From contig JAKTNV010000024.1 of assembly GCA_022747635.1 (NCBI GenBank), forward strand, positions 2,666,001-2,730,000: a DNA stretch of 64,000 nt. The letters run 5' to 3'. Positions within the stretch are counted from its first letter, which is position 1, and each line of letters starts with the position of its first letter. A program made the translations under genes and the position numbers. Below, piece after piece: positions 22,125-35,417 of this stretch. This DNA is from Hetaerina americana. Taxonomy: Eukaryota > Arthropoda > Insecta > Odonata > Calopterygidae. A model generated the notes under the pieces. It saw nothing but the letters and a program-made list of their open reading frames with translations, made no database searches and was not told the DNA's origin.

Positions 22125-25100
22125 AGGACAAAAACAGAACAGTTTTCTTAGATTTACTTCACAAATTTGAATATGCCATGGCTTTTCTATCTATTCATTA
22201 TTGTCATCTGTCGGGGTTCGTATCGGATAATTAACGATTTCATATTATTTTATTAAGGGAAAGCATAAACCATACCTTCCCTATTATTGGTTCAGTTTTA
22301 CTCCCTTATTCTGATGGATAATTTTAGTATCAAGTTCTTGATTGATGATTTTGAAAATCCTATCACGTACACAGAACATAACCCGCTGTACCAACAACAT
22401 CACCCGCGGTAAAGTGAGAAGAGGTGGACATTATAAGTGTGGTAATATTGTTTGGGCATTTTAGCTCTACTGGAAATGCAGAAAGAGTGTAATTCCTCCC
22501 TGGGAATAAGTAAATATTCCCTTCATTCCCTAAAATATTCATAGGGCACATAGTGGGTCAAAATATTTGACGCCATAACGTAAGAGGGAATCCATTGGAC
22601 GCAGATGCATTGGGGAGGGGAAGGAGGCACGTAAGAATGTGACCTGTGATGCAAAAGGGAGTTGGAGGTGGCGAGAAAGGAGGACTGCGTTGGGCTTCGG
22701 CGTGATGATGTATGGGGGCAGATAGCGAGAGAACTGGCTACGGTCTCCGGCTAAGTAGTCGCGTCCGCTGGAGCAAAGTGAAAGCATAATTTAAAATAAG
22801 AGGATGAATAGATTGGAAGTCGTAAATTATCCACGGGACTACGCCCTTCCACCTCTCTTATTCCGTAAATTATCAATTTGATCCAATTACCAAGTTCTAT
22901 TTTAATCTCATTGGTAGATCGCAGGAGCCGTCACAGATGCGAAACCTTGGAGATATTTCAGTTTCCAGGAAGTATTACCTACGTATTGGCGGTTTCTTTT
23001 TATTTGAACCCCGAAACGATGAAATAAAATGCAAAGTAGTTGAATTCAGCTTAAATGCCTTCCATTTACTTCCACATATTGCACTTGCGTCCTGAAAGAC
23101 CTTTTAAATGTTGTTATTCCTAATTGTACTTATTCCCTGAATTAATTCTGATTTCCAATGAACATGTATTTTTAATTTGGACTTTATGCTTTCCGCAAAG
23201 AGAAGGGACGTGTTTTGTTGAATGTTGATATTGAGTTGACTCTTTTGCACCTTTGCGTCCATAAACAATAGTACACTAAAGTGGATTATTGTTAATAGAC
23301 GTATTATTAATTAAGTCCATTATCCACTTCAGTGGATCTTGAACTAAATTACGCATAGGAATATAAATTTATGAAAAAGGTACTTATATTTTTTTTTTAA
23401 ATTTAGTAATTTATGAGCGCATTTGTTTTAACTTAAATATCAATTACCCCCGATAAGGCAATATAAATTTGCAGTTAGTGGAAGTAACGGTATTTTCAAT
23501 AGTTATTATTTAATACTCCTTGTAAATGGTTAAAACCTAAAGGTATTTTAAGGTTTAAGTCAAGTTGTATAGATTAAAAATTATTTTTAAATCTTTTCTA
23601 ATTAAATATGTATGTTTTTAAACGATTAAAAGAACTAATATCATTAGTTGGCATTCAATTACTTTTTCAGAATACGGATCACCCTCAAAAATATTTATTG
23701 GGAGGGAAAATTATACCTCTATCACTGTAATAGCAAAAAGTACGGAAAGGTCAAATATCAAAGTTTTTAATGTGCTGTTTCTCAGGTAGTAGGAACTAAC
23801 TAAATGTGTTGGTATATTTTTAAATAAAATACACACGTTAGGAGGTATTTTGGTATTCTCCTCCAAAATAAGCATCTGAAATCAGAATATTGGTAGAAAA
23901 CGTAATGGACGATTTCAATACGCAACCTTTCACCGGAATTCAAGCCTGCGAAATTTATGCTAGTTTGAATGTGAGCCTAAGTAACCACTCCGAATATGTT
24001 TACGTTGCAGATTCCTTATGTTGTGGTCAAAAGTCTTTGTAATGATCATGCTGTCCTATAAGCCAATGAGAAGTGAAAATTTAAATATTTTCTGAAAAAA
24101 TGAAGTTGACGTGTAAAATAAGTGAATCCATTGATTCGCGTGACGTACCGCCAATATTAGAATAACTGGAATAAACACAGAAAATATATTTCAAAAATAT
24201 TACAGACGTTTCAGGCGTGATATGGTGGAATATCAGGATTAATTAAAAATTGGAAATATTAAAATTTACGCAAAATAAAATTTATTACGACTGGTTTCAA
24301 TGTCAATTCAATATATAATGCAGTCTATATTTTAACTACCATGATTGAAGGAAATTACGATGCATAAACTATCAGGGATTTCTTTTCAGAGTGTCTAAAA
24401 TGTTTTTCGAATAATTTGTTTCTTAAGTAGCTGAAATACATATTTCCTTCTTGGATTTCATATCCACGTACATTAAATAACCAGTATTCCAATTAAATGC
24501 TCGCTCGTACTCGTTCAGCTGTAAAGCGAGGGCACTTTCTCTTCCTTGTTTATCAGAAATATTTTGTGACCCACGAATGAGTTTTAGTGATTTAGCCATT
24601 GATATGAGAAAACAAACAGAATTGATTTTAGCGTAAGACAAGAAACCACTTCAACCGTACTTGGCCTAATTTAGTAAGACAGACACTCTGAAAGTTATGG
24701 TTCACTTTTTTCGTCGATATTTCTATCCTCCATGAAAAGCTTTTGACAAATCGGTGTGGTGACTAATAACGAACTTAAGAAGACTACCAGGAGCTACTTT
24801 CATCACTGGCCTTGGGAGAATATTGAATAGATGGTTCTGTCCCTCTTAGATGCTATGCACTTGTATCTAGTGACAAATTTGAAATTAACTTTCCATTGAA
24901 TGGATTATTTAAATAATATTAGCTTTGGTCTCCATCACTGGGATTCTTTTCGTTTATCCTCCTCTGTCTACTTCCAATTCAGCAATATTTTCAATGCTCT
25001 GTCATGGACGAATGTTTGAATCGGGAATCATTTTGCGGAATAACGTATCTACTGTGGGACTTACTTTCTGCTGCAAAAGAGTTTGTTTAATTGTGATTTG

Positions 25101-25659
25101 AGATAAATTTCCCGAGTAAATGATGAGGCTATTGATTCACGTGTTAGATAGCGCCCACACTGAAGGAAAGCGTGAGATTCAAATATGACAGCGTCGCATG
25201 CAAAAGAAAGGAATGATTTGCCGAGAAAGACTGTCCTTTCACTCTCATTAAAACATCTGAAACATATTTCCACTACAGTGGCCGTAATAATGCCCCGCCA
25301 ACCTTTGATTCTTTTCCCGCAAAATCAACCCCCGTAGTCATTTTCATGCAAGATTACAAGTGTTACAACAATACAGTCCGAAACATTTTACGGCAAAAGG
25401 AAAAGAGCGATAAGAATATGATTGGAAACTTTTGGGTCAGATAGGAGCAATTTTACTTGTATATTTACCAATAAGTTTTACCTTTCGAATAAGTTAAACC
25501 TTTTAGCCATCACCAGGGCTCTGGTGTAGGACACAGTTCGTTATCATGAAAATTCTTTACCATGGTGATTGATATGTACTAGTATTTGTAATAAGGATTT
25601 AATTTTAAAATTAGATTTCATGAGAATTTATTATCATTATTGGTTTTCTATAGCTGAAG
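22125..25659. other. No gene seen
   Basis: AT-rich DNA. A slightly more balanced patch at 22560-22790 has only short frames. No recognisable element apart from the hairpin listed at 23274. Confidence 0.55.
23274..23334. repeat. Imperfect 61-nt hairpin
   Basis: CACTAAAGTGGAT at the start pairs, with few mismatches, with ATCCACTTCAGTG at the end. Within it TTAATA pairs with TATTAATTAA around a short GACG loop. The size and bulged stem resemble a small precursor RNA or a decayed foldback; neither can be supported further. Confidence 0.5.
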
Positions 25660-25885
25660 TTAGATTATGGATGGACACAGGCTAAACAACGATATATTTC
25701 TTTGCCTCTCTCACAAAATATAACCTGATACCCAACACTACAATAGGCCCTTATTCAATTCCGAATGTTTTCTGTCTTACACGTTTTGTCCTTTTTCTAA
25801 CCTTTCCTCGCTTGTCTAGCGTTTTGTCCTCTATCACAGTCTTCAGTATTCGACCCCATCCTCCTTGAGTATTACTATTGGGGAA
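25660..25885 (-). pseudogene. LINE 3' end, same family as the 16.7 kb copy
   Basis: The minus strand contains TGAAGACTGTGATAGAGG, identical to the plus strand at 17388-17405. It then continues with a similar purine-rich region (GAGGAAAGG) and, further on, GTGTCCATCC, as in the 3' untranslated region of the 16.7 kb LINE at 17568-17577. Between them a divergent stretch replaces the C-terminal codons. The copy is severely 5'-truncated and encodes nothing complete. Confidence 0.75.
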
Positions 25886-26760
25886 CAAAAACTCATTGCT
25901 TTGTCTCAATGCGTGAAATATGGGAGAGTTGATACTTTTAGCGTGAATATATTCGACCTCGAGGTTTTCACAATATAGGTTGTAACGTTTTTCAAACGCA
26001 TTTTTTACTATTTTCCATTTGATGCTTGTGATTTTTTATGTGACTACACAAAAAAAATTAATTGAAGAATCACGAGAATTTATATGGATCATTTTTATTA
26101 AATTAGGTTAATTGATTTAATTTTGGCCAAAGTCAGTCAACAGAAGTGACCGTATCGAATTTTTTTTACTTTCACCATACATAGTTAGGAATCAGCATTG
26201 TTTTCGTGAAAAAATTCGAAGTAAATACGTTTTGATCATTTTCCAAAAACCGGCTCAGGCATAGCATAAAAATGTCTGATATTCCTGCGTTATGCAATGA
26301 TTGCATTGTATTTTTCTTCGCCCGTAAAAAGGTAAATCGGGTGAAAAAAATAATGTCCCAGCCATATTAAATTTTTCCTGTTTTGATCGTGGTATTAGCG
26401 TCCTTAATCAGTCCCTGCGCGATTCTGCCTTTTGTTTCATCTGGTGACCTGATCTATTGGCACATAACCTTGGGATCTATTGATATAACCTGATTTTTAC
26501 ACAGCTACCAAAGTTAAATTAGTCCTACATCATGCTAAAAGTCTTGCTTGTTCTCTTCGTGTTTGGGGTAACTCCTATCCTTTCACCTCCCCATCCACCT
26601 CCATTCGTCAAGTAGCCCCGTCACGTTTATTTTCTAGGTGAATTTCTGGACATGCTCCTATGCACCTTGAATTCAACATTGCTTCCTCTAACCTTTCTTT
26701 CTACTTCGCACTTTCTTTACCGACTAGACCATATTAGACCTACAACGGAGGAGGAGGACC
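25886..26760. other. No gene seen
   Basis: AT-rich DNA with no recognisable features. Confidence 0.6.
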
Positions 26761-27320
26761 TACAACTTCCCATCAGTCACCCTCGGAGGGTCTCATAGGG
26801 CGCCCCGCGCAAACATAAATGAAGGTCACATTGCGTGAATATTTGGCTTACGAGGGATTAGCGAGCCATAACTCACCCTGTACAATTTTTTTCATTTTTC
26901 CCGCGAGCCTCGCTGCTAGTAATCATCCCCAGTGGCATTCCTTGCCGCAAGGGCCAGCCGAGGGGGAGGGAAGAAGGGATTCTAGAAAAGCGCATTCTTA
27001 CTTCCCCTCATCCTCGCGGGAGAATCAGCTTCCTCCTTGGGGTCTTTCTGTCTCTCCCCCGCCCCCTCGCTCCCAAGGTAAATCCGCAGAGGAGGGCGCG
27101 GTCAATTCCTCGGGGACCAGAGACCCGCTCCACCTTCTTCCTTCCTCCCTCGTGTATTCTCTGGGTTTCCCCCACTCCCGTTGCCGACTCCCCCTGCACC
27201 TCCCCTTTTCCTCTTTCCCGACGCGTTGTTGTTTAACGGTGTCCCCAGGTCCTTACCCCATCCCCCGGATTACCAGGGCTACTCCTCCGGGACGGCCACG
27301 GCGTTTTATTAATCCCTTTT
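26761..27320. other. GC-rich block with an unsupported 167-codon frame
   Basis: GC- and CpG-richer block with C/T bias on the plus strand. The plus frame 26819-27322 encodes a Pro/Ser/Arg-rich sequence without domain, signal peptide or repeat structure, and the minus strand is partly open too. Strand-biased composition explains both. A GAGA run follows at 27449-27464. It could be a regulatory GC block. Confidence 0.4.
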
Positions 27321-28589
27321 AAAATTTGTATGGGTGAGGTGGTGTTGGAAGGAGAAGCGGGAGGGCCGGACCGTGGGCGGAGTACTAGAGATGGTTTTGC
27401 GTAGCCTGGGGAGTTCTAAGTCTAGGGTGGAGGGATCGCGATAGAGTATGAGAGAGAGAGAGAGATGTGAGCGGAGGGGTTCGAAGGAGCTGGGAACTTT
27501 CAGGTCAACGAGGGGGACCCCGTATGGGCAAGAGGGTGAAGATGAAAGTGGGAACGAGCAATGAAAAATAATAATGTGCACCTAGTTTCCGAAACATAAC
27601 AGCACTTTCGAGAGCTATGTGTTTGCTTTTGCTTGAAAGTTTCATGACATGGCACTTTACCGCTAACAAAATGAAGAATGAAATCTATGCTGAGCAGAAA
27701 GACTTTTATTCCCTTGTATGATTACTGAGCACACCAGTGGAGAACATCAAGATTATAAAAGACGCCCTACTAAAAGTGTTCTCGTGCCAAAAAATTATCT
27801 AGGTTATTTCAACCATTCCTTTTATCAATTTGTTTTTTCCTGATCGTATTATATTTTATGTTACGTTATCATTATTAACATTTGTTTTTGGTATCACCAT
27901 TTAGCGAAGACGAAAAAGGTCGTCAGGAGGGGAATTATAAGAGCTGATAAAAATGTTATGAAATTTATGAAACGACAGAAGATGACATTGAGAGCAGATA
28001 TAAACGTTAGTTAACATAAAAAATTGAATGAAGTGTGACATTAACCGTTTGGATAATGCGCGGGCTGGAGGGATTGAAATATGAATGGAATTTTAAACGA
28101 ATAGGATAACTATGATTCTAGCGAGATTAACTTAGTGTTAGCATGAAAAGGTGGAGAACTTCGGAGAATGGAATATGAAGTGCAAAGGGTGAAACACGGC
28201 GAATGGAGTGAATCGGATGAAATATTGATTGTATTTATAAGATATCTGAAAGAAGAGTGTATACACTATCAGGAATTGAAAAAGAGCCATGGAATGATAA
28301 AGTTACTCAAGTTAGTATTGATTGATTTTTCACTATTTACCTGTTTCTGCCGCCAACGTATATCAAACTTTCTCGTTGTCCAGAAAGAAAAGAATTTTAG
28401 CATTCTCAAGACAACCTATATTCAATCGATAATCATGGAACAAACAGAGAAATTCTTATTCGTTTGATTTTATTACTGTCCGTCCTGGAATTCATACACC
28501 ACCATCAGTGCGAGTCGCCTTGGGGGCTAATACATATAGGAATTCAGGTACCTGTATATGTCGATGTGTTTTCGTATATGATGGAGACT
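27321..28589. other. No gene seen
   Basis: Returns to AT-rich composition. A 99-codon frame (28168-28467) and smaller ones have no recognisable content. Confidence 0.5.
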
Positions 28590-28880
28590 GGAAGAGGAGG
28601 AGGTCGGAATGCTGCGGTGGCTAACGTACTGGCTTCCTATCCAGAGAGCACGGGTTCAAATCAGCGAGTTCGAGGAGGCAGATATTTTTCAGCGGTATCA
28701 CAATTCCTTCTTGAGGTGCTTTGTGGAGAACACTTTGGAGAGTCCGTCGGATAGGGCGTTAAACTGTGGACCCCTTGACGCCTAATGCCGGCGCCTTTTC
28801 TCCATCCCCATCCATCCCCTATGTTGGTCATCTCCCCTAAAACTACTACTACTACTACTACTTCTCGGAAAAGGAGTAGG
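28590..28880 (+). mobile_element. SINE-2 with (ACT)n tail
   Basis: The body is about 28604-28866. The head is tRNA-like: CGGTGGCTAACGTACTGGC, an anticodon-arm-like CTGG/CCAG stem around CTTCCTAT, and a B-box GGGTTCAAATC at 28652-28662. The middle shares GATATTTTTCAGCGGTATC, GAGGTGCTTTGTGGAG, GTCCGTCGGAT and GGACCCCTTG with the minus-strand copy at 54.7 kb. The end is CCCTAAAACTACTACTACTA. Imperfect 14-bp flanks, GGAAGAGGAGGAGG (28590-28603) and GGAAAAGGAGTAGG (28867-28880), are a plausible target duplication. The 96-codon frame across it is an artefact. Confidence 0.88.
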
Positions 28881-31800
28881 AAATGGGAGTAGGGCGGATG
28901 TACTGGGTGAGTTGCGGTGTGGGGAGTGTGGGAAGGAAATGCGCCCGGGGAAAGGGAATAATTGATGGAAGGCTGTGAGCGAAAAAATGAGAACGAAACG
29001 AAAAAGGTTGGTCGTTAAATTGGGCGTTTCGTGGGTTTTGCGAGGAAAGTAAGGAAAAGGGTTAGTATCACAAGAGCCTGGCCGGAATTACAGAGTGTAA
29101 TCGTATAAAATGAGCGAAACACTCACAAACAAAAGGGAATACCATCGTTGTTACCTTTTGGAATTTAGAAAAACAATATAGGGAAAGATGCTTATGTCCT
29201 GGAGTTATTATTCATTATAGATGTACCGTGACATAATACTCCTCATTTGGTTATTTAACTTTTGGCCTTAATATTTGGTTATATTTTCATATCCCCATAC
29301 ACCCCTATATTTTTTGTATTTTAAATAAAAGTATACACCTGTCCCTCCGCCAACCTCGTCTACCTTTGGTAAAGGAATGGAAAACGTTGGATGAGAGCTT
29401 AACGAAAGAGAACGGCTGAGGTTTGCGCACGAGACCAGAAGAAGATTAAATTAAAGGTAGGTCACATATATATGGGTATGGCGGGGGAGGGGGGTGGATT
29501 AACGTGGAGGCGGAACGAATTATGAAAGGCTGGCAAATGAGTAACGGAATGCGGTTTTCCATTTGCGGGTTAAATTATAAAAAAAACGACTGCCTAATTT
29601 CAAACGTAAAATTCTTTCCAGGGTCGTGTACATGTATGGTTGTCAGTGGATAATTCAGTAGCAGATGGGCTAACGAATGAGCCTTCGTCCTGGACGTCAA
29701 AACCCTAATTGGAAAGGTGTTTGAAAATGGATATGGGTCTGAGCTGTAATCTTCATAAACATGTCACTGTTTGACAAGTGTATACCTCCTCATCTTGAGT
29801 TGGCACATTAAGGAGCTTGTGTTTTTCACCTTCTATAAATAACACTTTAAAAAATGAAAAAAATAGTGTGTTGGTACTAGATTCAAAATCGATGGAAAAT
29901 TTTCATGTTACAATAAACCCAAATTAGATCTTGTTCGCATAAAACATAACAACGTAATGACTCTGAGTTACGGCTCTTACTACCTTTTATCCGTATGAAA
30001 GATAATTTTCCGTTTGAAATACTCTAGAATGACAGACGATTAAATTATTTGTGAAGCCCTGGCACAAAGTGATGAAGCTTGGTACACTTGGGATTCGTCG
30101 TGTCAATTTCATGACTCATTACGCAATTACACTATAAACTGAATCTACGGTTGAGATGTTTCACTACAAGGTCCCGTATTTTGTATTCTGATGACAAACT
30201 TGAATTCCAGGCTTTAAAGGTTTATACTACCAACCAAGGTTGAATCCATCTAGACCCACGAAAGTCCATCTGAATAATTGGAGGTGAACAACTCGTGACC
30301 ATGTTATGTTTTTACTCTTATTTATATTTACCGGACTATTGCCAATCTTATAACTGGCGAAAATATACTGAATGAATCTAGAAATCCTTGTAAGGGAATG
30401 CAACAGTATTTAATTCGTGAGCGCGGGATCTGGTAAATTAGGAATATCATAATAGCCCATTTGCCTCAAAAATATTGCAATAGGGCAGAGAATGTACTCT
30501 CACTCAGCAGCAATCGTCTTCAATCTGCGTCGTGACCCCAAGAGGAGGGGTAAGGGAAGTAAAAACTTCAAAAATCAGACGTGAGGGTCAATAGCTAAAT
30601 ATTTATTTTTCTCGAATTGTATTAAGTTAAATATCATATTATTCTAATTCTTGTGACAATTTTCAGAATCAATTGATACGAAATTCTCAAATAATTTTCT
30701 TAAATTAGTCCTTGCCGATTTATTTTTCACTTTTATTTACAACTTGTAATTACTTGGGTTTATTTCTTCAAATGCTAAAATTTGGACGATTTCCACTTTC
30801 AGAATTCTTCCCTTCCTGCTTTTATTTACCTATTATCTTAAGACGATGGCTACTACAGGGTGACACAAGAAAATATTTGGTGGTTTAGAGAGGCAGTGTC
30901 AAAATGACTTACCAACTTAGACTATTCCTAATTATAAAAAGTCCCTTAAAAAATCATGTGTGCATTAATATATACCTGTAAATTAATACGAACTTTTTAC
31001 AACTATCACTCAAGGGATTGTTTTCGTCACGTGGACTTATTGTAGTGTTTTGGTCCTCATTTTTTGACGGAGGCATTTGATTGTAAATACAATTTTTAAC
31101 CAATAGATATCTCAGAGAGAAAGAAAGAATTCTTTCGAACTTTTGTTCTGTGAAAATGTTGGCACTAAATATTATTAAAAATACCAACCGAAAGTGTTAC
31201 TCGATATTGTAGACATACTCGTGCGTGAATTCTCGACTTACTTTATTAATCCTGAGGGAGAAGGCCTAACAAAAATTAGCATTACATTAGCATAGTGATT
31301 CTCGTTGACATACATTAGTTCAGAACATATATATAAAATTTCCAGTAAATTTTGCCTTAGGAACTACCATAAAATTGAGTTCATTAAGTCTCATAAAAAG
31401 TTAAACTATGATTTAATTGTCGACTTATGTTTTCAGAAGACGTGCAGGGATTATTGCTTTTGAAGCCATAAACGAAGCATAGGATTTAATAAGGTAGCGG
31501 GGTCTTAAAATCAATTAAAAGAGAGCGTGAGTTTATATTTTTCATTGTAAAAATCGTTTACTTATTATTAGCGTTCTCTGTGTGATGATTCATCGACTGA
31601 GGGAGAAAAAAATGAGCCCTTGGCTGGTATCTTTAAGCGGATTAATATTTTCTTTCATTAAAAGCTAATTAATCCTTACGTAACACCGGAGACACGGGGA
31701 AGTTTAGAAAAACGAAAACAAATATTTGGACGTGATAAAATCCCAGCGGCGATCGTCTCTTATGGAGGGTGCTTGTCTATTGGTGGATTGGATCAATTTA

Positions 31801-33480
31801 CAAATATAGCTCCCTCATCTCTTTCGTCACCAAATTGAGCTTACCAGAATTGCACCTAATGGTGATCTCCTTAATCCCGGCGATTTGCTATCCCTCGCAA
31901 TCCCATGCTGTAGATTTGGTTGCTCGTAAAACATGCCGCCGCGTGGTTGCCTGATAATGTATCCGAGGCATATCGGAGGTTAATTCAGTACAAATAATTA
32001 TAAACTTTGAAAAATACTGAGGAAATTTTGATTTTGCAGCCATAATATATTTTTATGCACCTTCGGCTTTACTTTTCTTTGGCATTTTCCATTTCGCGAG
32101 GGAGAATCGTCGGAGTTGATAGTGATAATTCTAAAACGTAGCAGTCAACTATCAGAGACTGAAGAATATGTTAAATTCAGGTAGATTGGTTCCTAATTCC
32201 GCTTATCAGCAATATATTTGCGAAATATGTGCGTGGTGTGAAAATGTCAAATGGTACCAAATTTTGATGCTTGTGATTCTTGGAGACTTTTTCTCGTCAT
32301 CGTATCTTTAATATCAGCAATCAACCCTGTTGAAATCTACGTTCAAAATTATTCCACAATTTTCCTCTTTGATGGTCTGTGGATGGTATTCTAGTAGCCA
32401 AAAGGAACCCGTTAAGCATTGGTAAACGTATTGGTTGTTCCTAGAGAATTATGTAGCGGTATAAGATTAAATTGTAAGATAAATAACAAGGAAATCATAG
32501 CTTGATAAATATATTTTTCACATACACATATCATGTAGGAATCAATATTATATATCGTTATTTATTTACAGTTTATTATCCGCTGTTCATTAAGCCATGA
32601 TTTTTGTCATTCTGTGATAACATTTTTGTCAGTTTGCGATAAAATTTGAAGCAAGAGAGGATGCATGATTTCAAAGTTTGTATAATTTATTTAGCACTTT
32701 TTTGTATATAATTTTGTTCGTGGTACTCCTTATTTTTACTTTCAATTTTTATGAATTGACTTAGACGCACTATTTATAATCATTTAATGTGCTAGGAGAT
32801 TTAAGATACGGATACTCGTAGTTTAATAGAATAGGTTTCATGATACCTTTCTGCAATATGAAAAATGTTGGATGTATAAGTTAGAATGTTGATTAAGTGT
32901 TAAAGAGAATGGAAAGGAATCAGTTTTTAAGTCTGTGTGCAGGTAGAAAGGAGGAATGGAGGAAAGGAGGGTGGAAAATATGGACAAACGAAGGATATAA
33001 AACGAATAAAAAAAATAGTTTGTTGGGGGCCATTCAAATTCTACTATTATTAGATATTTTATCTTTTAATTGAATTGGATGTTTAATTCTTTCCTACATA
33101 CGTGATATAAGTGGCTGCACAATTTTTTTTCTCCTCTCCAAACATTCCAAAATTCCTGAAAACAAGTACTTCGGAGTCATATAAATCTGGTACATTAAAA
33201 TGATCACTTTAATAGAACACCAAGTTACAAACGATCGGTTTACTCGCATCATCGCGCCTGGAGGTGCATTTTAAGCTGCAATGAAAAAAAATCGAATTTT
33301 CTTTCCTCTCGGACTAAAACGAACGCTCTGGGCATCTGCCATCTGCATAAATCCCAAGAAAAGTCATTCTCCATGTTGTCATCGAATAATATTTAACGGG
33401 TTAAAGTGGTGGAATAGAGGAAGTTCGTGACTTAATACTTTAACAGAACCGAGGGCATGCAAGGATTCCTATTCACCAAA
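28881..33480. other. No gene seen
   Basis: Long AT-rich stretch. 28881-29040 and 29400-29560 are G-richer on the plus strand. No recognisable element, RNA gene or coding frame; frames of 61-77 codons match nothing familiar. Confidence 0.55.
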
Positions 33481-33622
33481 CTGTCACGTGACAGAACGGT
33501 AGCAGAGGGTGTCAAAGTCGGAATCACTTCGTGCCTCACTAATGAGGAGCGCCATACGTCCTCTCTCTCTTCCCCTTCCCCCCGACTCCTCTGTCCTCGC
33601 CCACACGACTCATTTCTTCCCT

Positions 33623-33623
<1 letters not shown>

Positions 33624-33661
<38 letters not shown>
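33624..33661. repeat. (GA)n microsatellite
   Basis: About 18 uninterrupted GA units. Such mirror-symmetric purine tracts can form triplex DNA. Confidence 0.95.
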
Positions 33662-33663
<2 letters not shown>

Positions 33664-33897
33664 TGTCAGGTAAAGAAAAATTACAATCACACCATTCCTC
33701 GCTTCCGAAGCTGTTAAGTTGAGGAAGGGGGCGTTTTGAGGAAGGGAAGCGGCGTTGAAAAAGGGAGGAGTGCCGGAAGGTCTCCCTCGTAGGCCCACAC
33801 GCACATGTGGATACCGGTAGATGTATAATATTTTTGAAGCACTCCCGAAAGGCAAAAATGAGAGAATACCTTTGGTTGTACGACTCGCTCTACCCCG

Positions 33898-33922
33898 CAC
33901 TGACTGACTGACTGACTGACTG
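33898..33922. repeat. (ACTG)n tetranucleotide repeat
   Basis: Six tandem ACTG/TGAC units, uninterrupted. Confidence 0.95.
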
Positions 33923-34335
33923 CCAGCCTTCCACCACCGTCTTATGAAGCGGAGCACGCAAATGATATCGATTCGTGGCGGGAGCGAGGCGGACGAAGGA
34001 GACAAATGGGGATTCGGACGAGGCGGGCGGGAAGGGGTTTTTATTTCTTTCTCTCCCGTGGCGATCACCAAACGAGGGGAGCAAGCGCGGTTTAAGGTTC
34101 AAGGTTCCTCGGATATTCGGATTATAAAGACGGAGAATGGGAGGAGGGACGGCCGGGAATGATGGGGGGGAGGGCACTGAGACGCAACGGAGGGTGACAG
34201 TCGTCACGTGATGTTGGCACCATATCCACGTGTCCGTTATCCCAGCCCGAGCCATTCCTCCTGAGTGGTCTCGTGCGGAAGACATTAACGCACCGCTGTC
34301 CGGGCTGACGTTCATCGATTACCACCCTCATTCCA

Positions 34336-35273
34336 TCCTTTGGAAGGGACGATGGTGGTGAAGGTTTCGAAACGGCCTAAGCGTGCACGTCGGTTGGTGT
34401 TAATGCTGTGCGACCGGAATTAATTTATTAATCCGAAAAGCGGAGTAGTCTCTACGAGACATCGCCATCGTCGTTCATTTGTGCCCAAGTCACCTTTCCT
34501 TCAGAGAGGAAATGAGCAGATTGGTACATAACGAATTATCTTTAAGTTTCGTCACCTATATTCAAGCAGTCTCATTTTCATCTGACTGTTTCAAAAGTAT
34601 TATTCTGCTTTTGTGTCCACCTTTTTCATGTTTATGTATAAATATTTTGAATCCACATTGGTATATCATCTTAAATTTAAAGACTTTTTAAGGCTCGCAT
34701 CAATTTCTACGTAAAGGGATCATTAACAACTGCCGCCTCTGTTACTGGGAGTAATGTGTGAACCTTAACTAGCTAAACTTATCATTATTGAATAGTGAGG
34801 AAAAAGTATCATACTTTCGGCAGTAGTCTATAGCTTATTTTTTTGACTTTACTATTGACCTCGATGAGAATTAGAAGTATACTCTGATTGATTCCTTTTT
34901 TCTTAATAAACAATATTTTACGAGTTCTTATCCTACTATATACGTGGCGAGAGTGAATCGTGCATAATAAATAAGCATGTTATTATGCAACCACGGAGTT
35001 AGCAGTAAGGATTCAATTTGAAGAAAAGTTTTAAGTATTTATCAAATCTTCCTTCCTCGTCAACGTAAGAGAACATTACCACATGGCCGAAATCCATTTT
35101 GTTACTTTCTTGATTTCTAAATACCACTTTCTAAAATCATAAATCTTCGAATTAAACTGGGTACATCCGGCGTATCAAGTAAAATGTTTTTATGCTATCG
35201 CATCCCTAACCATAACTTTGCGATAGCTCCGTTTATCAATGCATGATAAATGTATGCACAATGGATGCATATA
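34336..35273. other. No gene seen
   Basis: AT-rich DNA leading to the foldback element. Confidence 0.6.
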
Positions 35274-35365
35274 TGTGAGTGTCCTTTTAAATGTTCCTAT
35301 TCTATTTGTGTTCTATTGTGCCGTCCAATTATTGTGCTGCTCGTATGAGTGTTTCCGTATAATGG

Positions 35366-35417
<52 letters not shown>

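Larger units (their letters stand above)
33481..34335. promoter_or_regulatory. CpG-rich block with three CACGTG E-boxes, GA run
   Basis: A compositional island in AT-rich DNA. At 33481-33494 lies a 14-bp perfect palindrome, CTGTCACGTGACAG, containing GTCACGTGAC, the CLEAR-type E-box bound by MITF/TFE-family factors. Two further CACGTG sites at 34205-34210 and 34227-34232 are 22 bp apart, about two helical turns. Between them are a GA run of about 18 units, where GAGA-factor-type proteins can bind in insects, and an ACTG run. Frames of 141 and 153 codons are open on the minus strand but are low-complexity and overlap the repeats. The regulatory role is inference. Confidence 0.35.

Noticed and set aside
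25501..25560. CACCAG-GGCT-CTGGTG small palindrome and nearby direct AATAAGTT repeats
   Set aside because: Too short to distinguish from chance in this composition.
26819..27322. 167-codon plus-strand open frame
   Set aside because: Pro/Ser/Arg-rich, no domain, in a GC-rich pyrimidine-biased block; the opposite strand is partly open as well.
33610..34315. Minus-strand frames of 153 and 141 codons
   Set aside because: Run through the GA and ACTG microsatellites and overlap each other in different frames; no domain.
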